NCBI GenBank assembly: GCA_024742695.1
Contig: JANSXY010000005.1
Coordinates: 62,001 to 126,000, forward strand
Direction of reading: 5' to 3'
Length of the DNA stretch: 64,000 bases
Source: Paracoccaceae bacterium
Lineage (GTDB): Bacteria; Pseudomonadota; Alphaproteobacteria; Rhodobacterales; Rhodobacteraceae
Positions within the stretch are counted from its first letter, which is position 1. Every line of letters starts with the position of its first letter. The notes beneath the pieces are model-generated. The model saw only the letters and a list, made by a program, of their open reading frames with translations. It had not been told where the DNA came from and made no database searches. Of this stretch, positions 9,162 through 17,594 are shown piece by piece. Both the position numbers and the translations under genes were made by a program.

Positions 9162-10705
9162 TGCAGCCGATCCGGCTCGTCAAGGGCTTCATGACGGTGG
9201 GCGGCTGGACCTTCGCCAGCCGCATCCTCGGTTTCGCGCGCGATATCCTGATCGCCCGCACGCTGGGCGCCGGGCCGGTGGCCGAGGCGTTCCTGGTGGC
9301 CTTCACCCTGCCGAACATGTTCCGCCGGTTCTTCGGCGAGGGCGCGTTCAACATGGCCTTCATCCCGATGTTCTCGAAACGGCTGGAGGCCGGCGAGGAT
9401 GCCGCGGGCTTCGCGCGCGAGGCGATGGCGGGCCTTGCCACGGTTCTGATCGTGCTGACGGTGCTGGCGATGGCGGCGATGCCCTGGCTGGTGCTGGCGC
9501 TGGCCGGCGGGTTCGCCGGGGACGAACGCTTCGCGCTGGCGGTGGACTACGGCCGGATCGCCTTTCCCTACATCCTGTTCATCTCGCTCGCCGCGCTTCT
9601 GTCGGGGGTGCTGAACGCCACCGGGCGCTTCGCCGCCGCCGCCGCCGCGCCGGTGCTGCTGAACGTGATCTTCATCGCCGCGCTGCTGGCGGCCGGGGCG
9701 CTGGGCTGGCCGGTGGGCGACACGCTGGCCTGGGCGGTGCCGGTGGCCGGGATCGCGCAGCTTGCCCTGGTCTGGCAGGCGGCGGCGCGCGCCGGGTTCC
9801 GCCTGGTGCCGTCACGGCCGCGGCTGTCGCCCGAGATGCGGCGGCTGGCGGTGATCGCCGGCCCGGCGATGCTGGCCGGCGGGGTGGTTCAGGTGAACCT
9901 GATCATCGGCCGGCAGGTCGCCAGCTTCTTCGACGGCGCGGTGGCCTGGCTGTCCTATGCCGACCGGCTCTACCAGTTGCCGCTGGGCGTGGTGGGCATC
10001 GCCATCGGCGTGGTGCTGCTGCCCGACCTGTCGCGGCGGCTGAAGGCCGGGGATGCCGAGGGCGGGCAGGCCAGTTTCAGCCGCGCGGCGGAATTCGGCA
10101 TGGCGCTGACCGTGCCGGCGGCGGTGGCGCTGGTTGTGATCGCAGTGCCGCTCACCTCGGTGCTGTTCCAGCGCGGCGCCTTCGGGCCGGACGACACGAT
10201 GGCGACGGCGCTGGCGGTGGCCGTGTACGGCGCCGGGCTGCCGGCCTTCGTGCTGCAAAAGGTGCTGCAACCGCTGTTCTTTGCGCGCGAGGATACGCGC
10301 AGCCCGTTTCGCTACGCGGTGGTCTCGATGGTGGTGAACGCCGCTGTCGCCATCGGGCTGGCGCCGGGCCTGGGGTTCATCGCGGCCGCGCTGGGCACGA
10401 CGGCGGCGGGCTGGGCGATGGTCTGGCTTCTGTGGCGCGGGTCGCGCCGGATGGGCCCGGCCGGACAGGCCGACGCGCGGTTCCGGGCGCGGTTGCCGCG
10501 GATCGTCGCGGCCTCGGCCCTGATGGGAGGCGTGCTTTGGGCGGTCGCGGCGGCGCTGGCGCCGATGCTGGCGGCGCCGGGCCTGCGGTATCTCGCGCTT
10601 GCGGCGCTGGTTGTCGCGGGGATGGCGGCCTATTTCGCCGCCGGCGTGGCGCTGGGCGCGTTTCGCCCGGCGGAATTCCGGTCCGCCCTGTCGCGTCAGC
10701 GGTGA
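9161..10705 (+). CDS. murJ: Lipid II flippase MurJ
   Basis: 514 residues with about 14 hydrophobic segments. MurJ (MviN) flips the peptidoglycan precursor lipid II across the inner membrane. Family landmarks are the N-terminal TVGGWTFASRILGFARDI, then EAFLVAFTLPNMFRRFFGEGAFNMAFIP, both strongly conserved in MurJ. The start overlaps the glnD stop by one base (TGATG), giving the glnD-murJ pair common in alphaproteobacteria. The 3' end overlaps the convergent rhomboid-like gene by 10 bases. Confidence 0.95.
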   Translation: MQPIRLVKGFMTVGGWTFASRILGFARDILIARTLGAGPVAEAFLVAFTLPNMFRRFFGEGAFNMAFIPMFSKRLEAGEDAAGFAREAMAGLATVLIVLTVLAMAAMPWLVLALAGGFAGDERFALAVDYGRIAFPYILFISLAALLSGVLNATGRFAAAAAAPVLLNVIFIAALLAAGALGWPVGDTLAWAVPVAGIAQLALVWQAAARAGFRLVPSRPRLSPEMRRLAVIAGPAMLAGGVVQVNLIIGRQVASFFDGAVAWLSYADRLYQLPLGVVGIAIGVVLLPDLSRRLKAGDAEGGQASFSRAAEFGMALTVPAAVALVVIAVPLTSVLFQRGAFGPDDTMATALAVAVYGAGLPAFVLQKVLQPLFFAREDTRSPFRYAVVSMVVNAAVAIGLAPGLGFIAAALGTTAAGWAMVWLLWRGSRRMGPAGQADARFRARLPRIVAASALMGGVLWAVAAALAPMLAAPGLRYLALAALVVAGMAAYFAAGVALGAFRPAEFRSALSRQR

Positions 10706-11382
10706 CGGATGCGTTCGCGCAGCGCCGTCCAGCCGCCGGGGCCCAGCAGGAAGGACAGCGCGAAGCCCGCGGCGAAGCCCGCGACATCCGCCACCCAGTC
10801 CCATGTCGCGCCGAAGATCAGCCCGAACACCAGCTGGATCCCCAGCAGGAAGCCGATCAGCGAAAACGCCCGCGCCCGGTTCGCGTTCACCGCGCCCAGC
10901 CGCGCCCACAGGATGAAGGTGAAGGCCCCGATCAGGCCGTAGACCGCCGGGAACCCGCCGATCAGCGCGGCCCCGGCACCCGGCACCGCGGTGTAGGCCA
11001 GCGCGCCGGCGATGGCCGCGCCGAAGAACACCGCCGCCACCACCCAGGCGCGAAACACCTCGCCCACCATCTTGCCCAGCGCCAGCAGGAAGACGAGCAC
11101 GAACAGCGCCTGGGTGAAGCTCTGGTTCGCGAACGGGTAGGTGACGAAGCGCGCCAGATGCTCCGCCGGCCATTGCCCGGTGCCCCACATCCAGCGCAGC
11201 ACGTCCGGCGAGAAGGCGAAGCGCTGGATCGCGTCCAGCCGCCAGCCCACCGCCTCCGGCCCACCCGCCAGCCCTGAAGAGCCAAGCCCGACAACCGCCT
11301 CCATCGCCACGATCGGCAGGGCCAGCAGCCAGACGACGGGCGGCAGCGGGTTGATCGGCGGGGCATCGTAACCATCGCGCAT
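10696..11382 (-). CDS. Rhomboid-fold membrane protein, apparently without catalytic residues
   Basis: 228 residues with about six or seven membrane segments and overall similarity to rhomboid intramembrane serine proteases. At the place of the GxSG active-site motif the protein reads GGFP (142-145), so the nucleophilic Ser is Phe144. At the partner His in the sixth helix it has Asp199 (WVADVAGF). The usual histidines of the TYxFxH...H motif are also missing (TYPFANQSFTQ). It is therefore most likely a pseudoprotease that binds or escorts membrane proteins, as iRhoms and derlins do; that role is inference. The ATG at 11382 is taken because the conserved sequence begins there. Confidence 0.72.
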   Translation of the reverse strand: MRDGYDAPPINPLPPVVWLLALPIVAMEAVVGLGSSGLAGGPEAVGWRLDAIQRFAFSPDVLRWMWGTGQWPAEHLARFVTYPFANQSFTQALFVLVFLLALGKMVGEVFRAWVVAAVFFGAAIAGALAYTAVPGAGAALIGGFPAVYGLIGAFTFILWARLGAVNANRARAFSLIGFLLGIQLVFGLIFGATWDWVADVAGFAAGFALSFLLGPGGWTALRERIRHR

Positions 11383-11397
11383 CGTCCGGCCTCTCGG

Positions 11398-11426
11398 TTG
11401 ACGGTGGATGGCCCCTGCGATACGCG
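11398..11426 (+). promoter_or_regulatory. Possible promoter of trpS
   Basis: TTGACG (11398-11403), 17 bases, then TACGCG (11421-11426), ending 32 bases before the trpS start. The -35 is good and the -10 is poor, so this is a weak call. Confidence 0.3.
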
Positions 11427-11458
11427 AGCGCAGCCGGAATATCCAGACGGAGCCCCGC

Positions 11459-12508
11459 ATGACCGCGCCCGAGACCCAGGCCGCGAACGCCGCCTTCAAA
11501 CCCCGCATCTTCTCGGGCATCCAGCCCTCGGGCGGGCTGACGCTGGGCAACTACCTCGGCGCGCTGAAACGGTTCGTGGAAAAGCAGGACGAGGGGATCG
11601 AGACGGTCTATTGCCTCGTCGACCTGCACGCGATCACCGTCTGGCAGGATCCCGACAAGCTGCGCCACGCCACCCGCGAGGCCGCGGCGGGCTTCCTTGC
11701 CGCGGGGATCGACCCGGCGCGCTCGATCCTGTTCAACCAGTCCCAGGTCTCGGCCCATGCCGAACTGGGCTGGATCTTCAACTGCATCGCGCGGCTGGGC
11801 TGGATGAACCGGATGACCCAGTTCAAGGACAAGGCCGGCAAGAACGCCGAGGCGGCAAGCCTCGGGCTTTACGCCTATCCGTCGCTGATGGCGGCCGACA
11901 TCCTGCTGTATCACGCCACGATGGTGCCCGTAGGCGAGGACCAGAAGCAGCATGTCGAGCTGACCCGCGACATCGCGGCGAAGTTCAACCATGACTACGG
12001 GGTCGAGTTCTTCCCGATGCCGGAGCCGGTGATCGAGGGCGCCGCGACGCGGGTGATGAGCCTGCGCGACGGCACGAAGAAGATGTCGAAATCCGACCCG
12101 TCCGACGCCAGCCGGATCAACCTGACGGATGATGCCGACGCGATCGCCCAGAAGATCCGCAAGGCCCGCACCGATCCCGAACCGCTGCCCGAGACGGTGG
12201 CGGGGCTGGCCGACCGGCCCGAGGCGAAGAACCTCGTCAACATCTACGCCGCGCTGGCCGGCACCTCGCCCGACGCCGTGGTGGCGGAGTTCGCGGGCCA
12301 GGGTTTCGGCGCGTTCAAACCGGCGCTGGCCGACCTGGCGGTCTCCGTCCTCACGCCGATCTCGACCGAGATGACGCGGCTGATGGCCGACCCGGCGGAA
12401 ATCGACCGGGTGCTGGGCGGCGGCGCGGACCGGGCGGCGGCGATCGCGGCGCCGATCCTCGACCGGACGCTGGAGATCATGGGGATGATCCGCTCACGCG
12501 GCGCCTGA
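11459..12508 (+). CDS. trpS: Tryptophanyl-tRNA synthetase
   Basis: 349 residues. It charges tRNA-Trp in the cytoplasm. The class I signatures are present: [10 protein letters not shown] at 23-32 (a TLGN variant of HIGH, normal for this enzyme) and KMSKS at 208-212. The ATG at 11459 has GGAG upstream at 8-10 bases, while an earlier in-frame ATG at 11408 lacks support. It stands alone between the rhomboid-like gene and a 335-base gap. Confidence 0.96.
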   Translation: MTAPETQAANAAFKPRIFSGIQPSGGLTLGNYLGALKRFVEKQDEGIETVYCLVDLHAITVWQDPDKLRHATREAAAGFLAAGIDPARSILFNQSQVSAHAELGWIFNCIARLGWMNRMTQFKDKAGKNAEAASLGLYAYPSLMAADILLYHATMVPVGEDQKQHVELTRDIAAKFNHDYGVEFFPMPEPVIEGAATRVMSLRDGTKKMSKSDPSDASRINLTDDADAIAQKIRKARTDPEPLPETVAGLADRPEAKNLVNIYAALAGTSPDAVVAEFAGQGFGAFKPALADLAVSVLTPISTEMTRLMADPAEIDRVLGGGADRAAAIAAPILDRTLEIMGMIRSRGA

Positions 12509-12843
12509 AAACCGGCGGAAACGCGCCGAATCGTCCAGCCGTCACGAAACGGTCTTATCGTCGTTTCAAACCGGCCCTACCTTCGCCTTGCCTGCGGCTT
12601 CCCCGGCCGCATGCTCCGGGTTGGCGGCGACCGCCCTTCCCCAAGACCGCGCATCCTTCCCCGGGATGCCGTCCGCCCCCGGTTTCGGGCGGGGCCCGGC
12701 CACCCCGACCGGCCCCGCCCGCCCTTCTTTCCGCCGGCTTCCCCGCGATTGCCGCAACACCGCCACCCGGCCGCAGCGATCCCCCTTTTCCGCCGCCGCC
12801 CTATCGGCTAAGGGTCCGCGTCGCCAAACCGACGGAGGGTTCG
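12509..12843. other. 335-base gap between trpS and asd
   Basis: No convincing gene. Just after trpS there is a short inverted repeat, GAAACG (12546-12551) and CGTTTC (12562-12567), with a 10-base loop, possibly a weak terminator. The middle is unusually rich in C and short pyrimidine runs on the + strand. The last 14 bases include GGAGG for asd. Open frames here lack ribosome-binding sites and look like GC-driven chance. Confidence 0.5.
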
Positions 12844-13866
12844 ATGGGCTACAGGGTCGTCGTCGCCGGCGCCACGGGCAACGTGGGCCGCGAAATGCTG
12901 AACATCCTCGCCGAACGGGAATTCCCGGTCGACGAGATCGCCGCGCTTGCCTCGCGCCGGTCGCTGGGTACCGAGGTCAGCTTTGGCGACACCACCCTCA
13001 AGACCCGGGATCTGGACACGTTCGACTTCACCGGCTGGGACATCGCGCTGTTCGCCATCGGCTCGGACGCGACGAAGACCTACGCGCCGAAGGCGGCGAA
13101 GGCCGGCTGCGTGGTGATCGACAACTCGTCGCTCTACCGCTACGACCCCGAGGTTCCGCTGGTGGTGCCGGAGGTGAACGCCGAGGCGGTCGACGGCTAT
13201 GCCCGCAAAAACATCCTCGCCAATCCCAACGGCTCGACCGCGCAGATGGTCGTGGCGCTGAAGCCGCTGCATGACCGTGCCCGGATCAGGCGCGTGGTCG
13301 TGTCCACCTACCAGTCGGTATCCGGCGCGGGCAAGGAGGGGATGGACGAGCTTTGGGATCAGACCAAGGCCGTCTACAACCCCACCGCCGAGGTGCCGCC
13401 GAAGAAGTTCCAGAAGCAGATCGCCTTCAACGTCATTCCCCATATCGACGTCTTCATGGAAGACGGCTCGACCAAGGAGGAATGGAAGATGGTGGCCGAG
13501 ACCAAGAAGATCCTCGACCCCGCGATCAAGGTCACCGCGACCTGCGTGCGGGTGCCCGTCTTCGTCGGCCATTCGGAGGCGTTGAACATCGAGTTCGAGG
13601 AGTTCCTCGACGAGGACGAGGCGCGCGACATCCTGCGCGAGGCGCCGGGGATCATGGTCGTCGACAAGCGCGAGGCCGGCGGCTACGTCACGCCGGTGGA
13701 ATGCGTGGGTGACTACGCCACCTTCATCAGCCGGATCCGGCAGGACGGCACCGTCGAGAACGGGCTGAACCTGTGGTGCGTGTCCGACAACCTGCGCAAG
13801 GGCGCGGCGCTCAACGCGGTGCAGATCGCCGAGGTCCTGGGCAACCGCTGCCTGAAGAAGGGGTGA
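12844..13866 (+). CDS. asd: Aspartate-semialdehyde dehydrogenase, with Gly at the catalytic Cys position
   Basis: 340 residues, full length. Asd reduces aspartyl phosphate to aspartate semialdehyde with NADPH, on the way to lysine, diaminopimelate, threonine and methionine. The NADP-binding motif GATGNVG (9-15), YQSVSGAGK, and VGHSE with catalytic His243 are intact. The active-site motif, normally NPNCST, reads NPNGST: residue 130 is Gly, codon GGC at 13231-13233. A Cys codon (TGC) is one transversion away. By family knowledge the cysteine forms the thioacyl intermediate, so this copy should be inactive unless the base is a sequencing or assembly error. The rest of the protein shows no decay. 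GGAGG precedes the start. Confidence 0.93.
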   Translation: MGYRVVVAGATGNVGREMLNILAEREFPVDEIAALASRRSLGTEVSFGDTTLKTRDLDTFDFTGWDIALFAIGSDATKTYAPKAAKAGCVVIDNSSLYRYDPEVPLVVPEVNAEAVDGYARKNILANPNGSTAQMVVALKPLHDRARIRRVVVSTYQSVSGAGKEGMDELWDQTKAVYNPTAEVPPKKFQKQIAFNVIPHIDVFMEDGSTKEEWKMVAETKKILDPAIKVTATCVRVPVFVGHSEALNIEFEEFLDEDEARDILREAPGIMVVDKREAGGYVTPVECVGDYATFISRIRQDGTVENGLNLWCVSDNLRKGAALNAVQIAEVLGNRCLKKG

Positions 13867-13870
13867 GCCC

Positions 13871-14084
13871 CGGTCGCGGCCGTCAGGCCGCGACGCAACG
13901 CTCCGGTGGAGCGGTGCGAGGGGCGAACGCCCGAAGCGCAAGCGAAGGGCCGGCAAGCCCGGTCGCGGCCGTCAGGCCGCGACGCAACGTTCCGGTGGAC
14001 CGATCGAAGCGCCGAACGCCCGAAGCGCAAGCGAAGGGCGGGGCGTAGAAGCCCGGGCGAACGCCCGAAGCGCAAGCGAAGGGC
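13871..14084. repeat. Intergenic repeat cluster: 89-bp tandem duplication of two modules plus one extra copy
   Basis: Module A (40 bp, 13871-13910 and 13960-13999; one difference) contains a perfect 9-bp stem GTCGCGGCC/GGCCGCGAC with loop GTCA. Module B (27 bp) occurs three times, at 13924-13950, 14013-14039 and 14058-14084, centred on GCCCGAAGCGCAAGCGAAGG. A-B is duplicated with a period of 89 bp; the 13 bases between A and B differ between copies. The block lies between asd and its terminator, so it would be in the 3' untranslated region of asd. No open frame is credible. Confidence 0.85.
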
Positions 14085-14132
14085 CGGCGGCGCGGACCGG
14101 CCCAGCACTTCCTGAACAGACCGGACCGATCG

Positions 14133-14162
14133 ACGCCTCCGCATCCCTGCGGAGGCGTTTTC
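14133..14162 (+). terminator. Rho-independent terminator downstream of asd
   Basis: A perfect 10-bp stem, ACGCCTCCGC (14133-14142) and GCGGAGGCGT (14149-14158), with a six-base loop, is followed by T residues (the T of the stem plus TTT). It closes the asd transcript after the repeat cluster. Confidence 0.85.
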
Positions 14163-14351
14163 GAATGTCGCTTCGCGTGCGGTGCGGCGGGCCGCGCGGC
14201 GCGTGTCCCGCCCCGCCGCGCCCTTAACCAATTGTTAACTTGCCGCTCGACTTGGCGGCGCCGGCAGACCTACGCTCGATTTTACAAGCATTTGTCTCAA
14301 CCGGTGCCGGGTCCAGCCGTGCGGCACCGGGTCAAGGGAAAAGAGCGTTTC
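14163..14351 (+). promoter_or_regulatory. Leader of the J-domain gene, with 9-bp stem-loop
   Basis: The region holds the inverted repeat TTAAC-CAATT-GTTAA near 14224-14238, in the only AT-rich patch. Further on is a perfect 9-bp stem, CCGGTGCCG (14301-14309) and CGGCACCGG (14322-14330), with a 12-base loop ending about 20 bases before the start codon. The purine-rich ribosome-binding site lies outside the stem, so it is not obviously sequestered. Confidence 0.45.
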
Positions 14352-14894
14352 ATGACCCGTCTTCAGGCCGCCTTCGACATCCTCGGTGTTTCCCCCGACA
14401 GCGACGCCGCGACCGTCAAGAAAGCCTGGCGCGCGCTGGTGCGCACCTACCATCCCGACATGGCCCGAACCGACCGCGAGGCCGCGACCCGGCGGCTGGC
14501 CGCGATCAACGCGGCCTTCGACGCCATCGGCGCCAGCACGGAGGCCGAGCGCCGCAGCCTGGCCGAGGCGATCGCACGTCGCCGGCTGGCGGAAGAGGCG
14601 GCCCGGCGCGCCCGCGCCCGCGCGCATGCGCAGGCCCAGCGGCGCGAGAGCGACGCGGCGCGCGCGGCGAAGCCCGGCGAACGCGCCACTGCCGAGGCGA
14701 CGGCCCGCGCGCGCGCGGCATCCGCCGGCGCCGCCGAACGGCCGCGCACCGGTTCGGCGCCGGCTGGATCCGCCGGGCCGGATGGCGACCACGCGACCTG
14801 GGATCTGGCCCGCAAGGCCGCCAGGGCCTTCCAGGCCGCGCGCGAGGTCTGCTCAAGGGACATCCGCCCCGAACCCCTGTCGGTGTGTTTCTGA
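14352..14894 (+). CDS. J-domain (DnaJ-like) protein
   Basis: 180 residues. The N-terminal 60-70 residues form a J domain, with LGVSPDSD, KKAWRALVRTYHPD (His34-Pro35-Asp36) and AAINAAFDAI. J domains stimulate DnaK-type Hsp70 ATPases. The middle (about 75-145) is very rich in Ala, Arg and Glu and probably a long helix or disordered; the C-terminus carries a short conserved-looking block, WDLARKAARAFQAAREV. There is no Gly/Phe region or zinc finger, so it is a type III J protein with unknown client. The start follows AAGGG. Confidence 0.85.
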   Translation: MTRLQAAFDILGVSPDSDAATVKKAWRALVRTYHPDMARTDREAATRRLAAINAAFDAIGASTEAERRSLAEAIARRRLAEEAARRARARAHAQAQRRESDAARAAKPGERATAEATARARAASAGAAERPRTGSAPAGSAGPDGDHATWDLARKAARAFQAAREVCSRDIRPEPLSVCF

Positions 14895-14904
14895 GCGCCC
14901 GGGT

Positions 14905-15555
14905 TCAGACCGGCACGAACCGCCCGGCCCGCGCGTCGTACTGTTCCAGCCCGCCCTCGGCGATGTCGGTCCACAGGCCGTGCAACGTCATCTCGCCGGT
15001 CTCGGTGGCGTCGCGCACGAAAGGAAAGGTCATCAGGTTCTCGAGGCTGATCAGCACGGCCTCGCGTTCCAGCGCGCGAACCTGGTCCTGCGCCGCGCCG
15101 GCGCCCCGCACCCGTTCGTAGCCCGGGCGCAGGATTTCCATCCAGCGGCCCACGAAGCTCGACTTCGCCTCGAGCTCGGGCGCCCCGCCCGAACACATGG
15201 CGTGGCAGCCCGCGACGCCGCCGCAGTTCGAATGGCCCAGCACGATCAGATGCGCCACCTTCAGCGCGGTGACGGCGTATTCGACCGCCGCCGAGGTGCC
15301 GTGGTACTCCCCGTCGGGATTGTAGGGCGGCACCAGGTTGGCGACGTTGCGGTGGATGAAGAACTCGCCCTGGTCGGCCCCGAAGATCGAGGTGACATGC
15401 ACCCGGCTGTCGCAGCACGAAATCACCATCGCCCGCGGTCTTTGCCCCTCTTCCGCCAGCCGACGGTACCACGGGCTGTTCTCGGCATAGGTCGAGGCGC
15501 GCCAACCCTGGTAGCGCCGGACGAGGTAGCTTGGCAGCGGGCGGACATGGTGCAT
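14905..15555 (-). CDS. Beta-class carbonic anhydrase
   Basis: 216 residues. It interconverts carbon dioxide and bicarbonate. Zinc ligands are Cys47 in CCDSR, His108 and Cys111 in GHSNCGG; the Asp49/Arg51 dyad is present. Full-length beta-CA of the bacterial type. The ATG at 15555 (MHHVRPLPSYLVRRY) is chosen because conserved sequence starts there, while an earlier in-frame ATG at 15636 adds an unconserved stretch. It converges on the J-domain gene with 10 bases between stops. Confidence 0.93.
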   Translation of the reverse strand: MHHVRPLPSYLVRRYQGWRASTYAENSPWYRRLAEEGQRPRAMVISCCDSRVHVTSIFGADQGEFFIHRNVANLVPPYNPDGEYHGTSAAVEYAVTALKVAHLIVLGHSNCGGVAGCHAMCSGGAPELEAKSSFVGRWMEILRPGYERVRGAGAAQDQVRALEREAVLISLENLMTFPFVRDATETGEMTLHGLWTDIAEGGLEQYDARAGRFVPV

Positions 15556-15703
15556 GGCGGGTATCTCGGCCTCGGAACGACTGCCCTGATAGGCCCATGA
15601 TCGTGAAATTTCGAGAGGTTTTTCCAGCCCCATCAACCTTTTCTTATCGGCGGGGGCGGATTGTGCCTCGTGGCGTGGGGGCGCCAGATGGAGGGTGAAC
15701 GGG

Positions 15704-16111
15704 GTGGCAGCAGCATCCGATGAACGGACCGCGGCGGAGGTTTCCGGCCTGCGGCATGACGAAGGTGTGCGGCTCGATCCGGACCGGCTTGGGGCGCTTT
15801 ACGCCGAACTCGGCCACGCGTCGGCGGAATCCGTGGTATGCCGCGCGATGGAAGAACTCGCGATACGGATCACCGACATGCAGCGGTTTCTCGCCACCGG
15901 CGAGCATGACGCACTGTACCGGTCCGGCCGGCTTCTGGCCAAGGTGGCCGACCAGATCGGCATGACCAGCCTCGCACGGGTGGCGACCGACGTCTGCCTG
16001 TGCGCGGAACGGCGCGACGGCGCGGCACTGGGCGCGACGATGGCGCGGCTGGTGCGGATCGGCGACCGGTCGCTCACGGCGGTCTGGGACCTGCAGGACA
16101 TGTCCGTCTGA
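15704..16111 (+). CDS. Small Hpt-like protein, phospho-accepting His not evident
   Basis: 135 residues from the GTG at 15704, which has GAGGG about nine bases upstream; a GTG at 15695 is the alternative but would abut the Shine-Dalgarno sequence. The C-terminal half (RSGRLLAKVADQIGMTSLARVATDVCLCAERRD) resembles the helix pair of histidine phosphotransfer domains, but the expected His is absent. It is predicted to be cytoplasmic and helical. It lies upstream of the aminopeptidase gene on the same strand, 97 bases apart. Similar small proteins occur in other Rhodobacteraceae; function unknown. Confidence 0.6.
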   Translation: MAAASDERTAAEVSGLRHDEGVRLDPDRLGALYAELGHASAESVVCRAMEELAIRITDMQRFLATGEHDALYRSGRLLAKVADQIGMTSLARVATDVCLCAERRDGAALGATMARLVRIGDRSLTAVWDLQDMSV

Positions 16112-16208
16112 CCGGCCCGCCGCGGGGCACCCGTTCCGGCGGGGGCTACCGCGGCGGCCGGACGGTCGCTAGGCTGGCGGGGCCGCGCAACCTGGCCCCG
16201 GAGCGACC

Positions 16209-17594
16209 ATGAGCCTGACCTTCGCCGATCCAGCCGATCCGTCCCGCCCGATTCATCTTGTCTCCGAGACCGAGGCCGAGGCCTTCGTCGCGGCCCGCCC
16301 GCCGGCCGAGGCCGCGTGGCTGGCCGCCGCCGGCTTTGCCGGGAAGGCCGGCCAGATCGTCGTGCTGCCGGGGTCCGACGGGCATCCCGTGGCCGCCGTC
16401 TTCGGCACCGGCGGCGCGGCGGCGCGCGCCCGCAAGCGGTTCCTGTTCGCCGCCGCGCGCGACGCGCTGCCCGAGGGCACCTGGGCAATCGCCGACCCGC
16501 TCGATCCCGGCGCGGCGGCGGAGGCGGCGCTGGGCTGGCTGCTGGCCGGCTACCGCTTCGGCCGTTACAAGCCCGCCGCGCCGCCGAAGGCGCAGCTGAT
16601 CTGCCCGCCGGGGGTGGACGGCGCTCGGATCGCCGCGATGGCCGCGGCCGAGGCGCTGACCCGCGACCTGATCAACACCCCGGCCAGCGACATGGGCCCG
16701 GCCGAGCTGGCCGCCGCGGCGCTGGACCTGGCGCGACGGCACGGCATGTCCGCCGAGGTGATCGAGGGCGACGACCTGCTGGCCCGCGGCTTCCCGATGA
16801 TCCACGCGGTCGGCCGCGCCAGCCCCCGCGCGCCACGGCTGATCGACCTGCGCTGGGGCGATTCGGGGCCACGCGTCACGCTGGTCGGCAAGGGCGTGTG
16901 TTTCGACACCGGCGGGCTCGACCTCAAGCCCGCCACGGCGATGGGGCTGATGAAGAAGGATATGGGCGGCGCGGCGACGGTGCTGGGCCTGGCCGATCTT
17001 CTGATGGCGACCGGCGCGCGGCTGCGGCTTCGGGTACTGATCCCGGCGGTGGAAAACGCGGTGTCCGGCGCGGCGTTTCGGCCCGGCGACGTGCTGACCA
17101 GCCGCAAGGGCCAGACCGTCGAGATCAACAATACCGATGCCGAGGGCCGGCTGGTGCTGGCCGATGCGCTGGCCTATGCCGACGAGGAGGAGACCGACGC
17201 GATCGTTTCGATGGCCACGCTGACCGGCGCGGCGCGGGTGGCGCTGGGCCCCGATCTGGCGCCGTTCTTCACCGATGACGAGGCGCTGGCCGCGGCGCTG
17301 TCGCGCGGTGGCGCGGCCTGGGCCGATCCGGTCTGGCGGATGCCGTTCCACGCGCCCTACGAGGCGATGATCGAACCGGCGATCGCCGATCTCGACAACG
17401 CGCCCTCGGGCGGGATGGCCGGGGCGATCACCGCGGCGCTGTTCCTGCGCCGGTTCGTGACGGCATCGCCGCGCTACGCGCATTTCGACATCTACGGCTG
17501 GCAGCCCGCCGCGGCGCCGGCCCGGCCCAAGGGCGGCGCCGGGCAGGGGGCGCGGGCGCTTTCCGCCGCATTGGCCGAGGTGCTGGGCACATGA
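16209..17594 (+). CDS. M17 family leucyl aminopeptidase
   Basis: 461 residues. It cleaves N-terminal residues from peptides using two metal ions. The M17 signature NTDAEGRL is at 308-315; other metal and catalytic residues are in VGKGVCFDTGGLDLKP and KKDMGGAATVLGL. The shorter N-terminal domain matches the PepB/short M17 group rather than E. coli PepA. The gene ends with an ATGA overlap onto the C40 peptidase, suggesting a peptide-turnover pair. Confidence 0.92.
   Translation: MSLTFADPADPSRPIHLVSETEAEAFVAARPPAEAAWLAAAGFAGKAGQIVVLPGSDGHPVAAVFGTGGAAARARKRFLFAAARDALPEGTWAIADPLDPGAAAEAALGWLLAGYRFGRYKPAAPPKAQLICPPGVDGARIAAMAAAEALTRDLINTPASDMGPAELAAAALDLARRHGMSAEVIEGDDLLARGFPMIHAVGRASPRAPRLIDLRWGDSGPRVTLVGKGVCFDTGGLDLKPATAMGLMKKDMGGAATVLGLADLLMATGARLRLRVLIPAVENAVSGAAFRPGDVLTSRKGQTVEINNTDAEGRLVLADALAYADEEETDAIVSMATLTGAARVALGPDLAPFFTDDEALAAALSRGGAAWADPVWRMPFHAPYEAMIEPAIADLDNAPSGGMAGAITAALFLRRFVTASPRYAHFDIYGWQPAAAPARPKGGAGQGARALSAALAEVLGT

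Noticed and set aside
11459-12508. TrpS has TLGN instead of HIGH
   Set aside because: T-x-GN forms are normal in bacterial tryptophanyl-tRNA synthetases.
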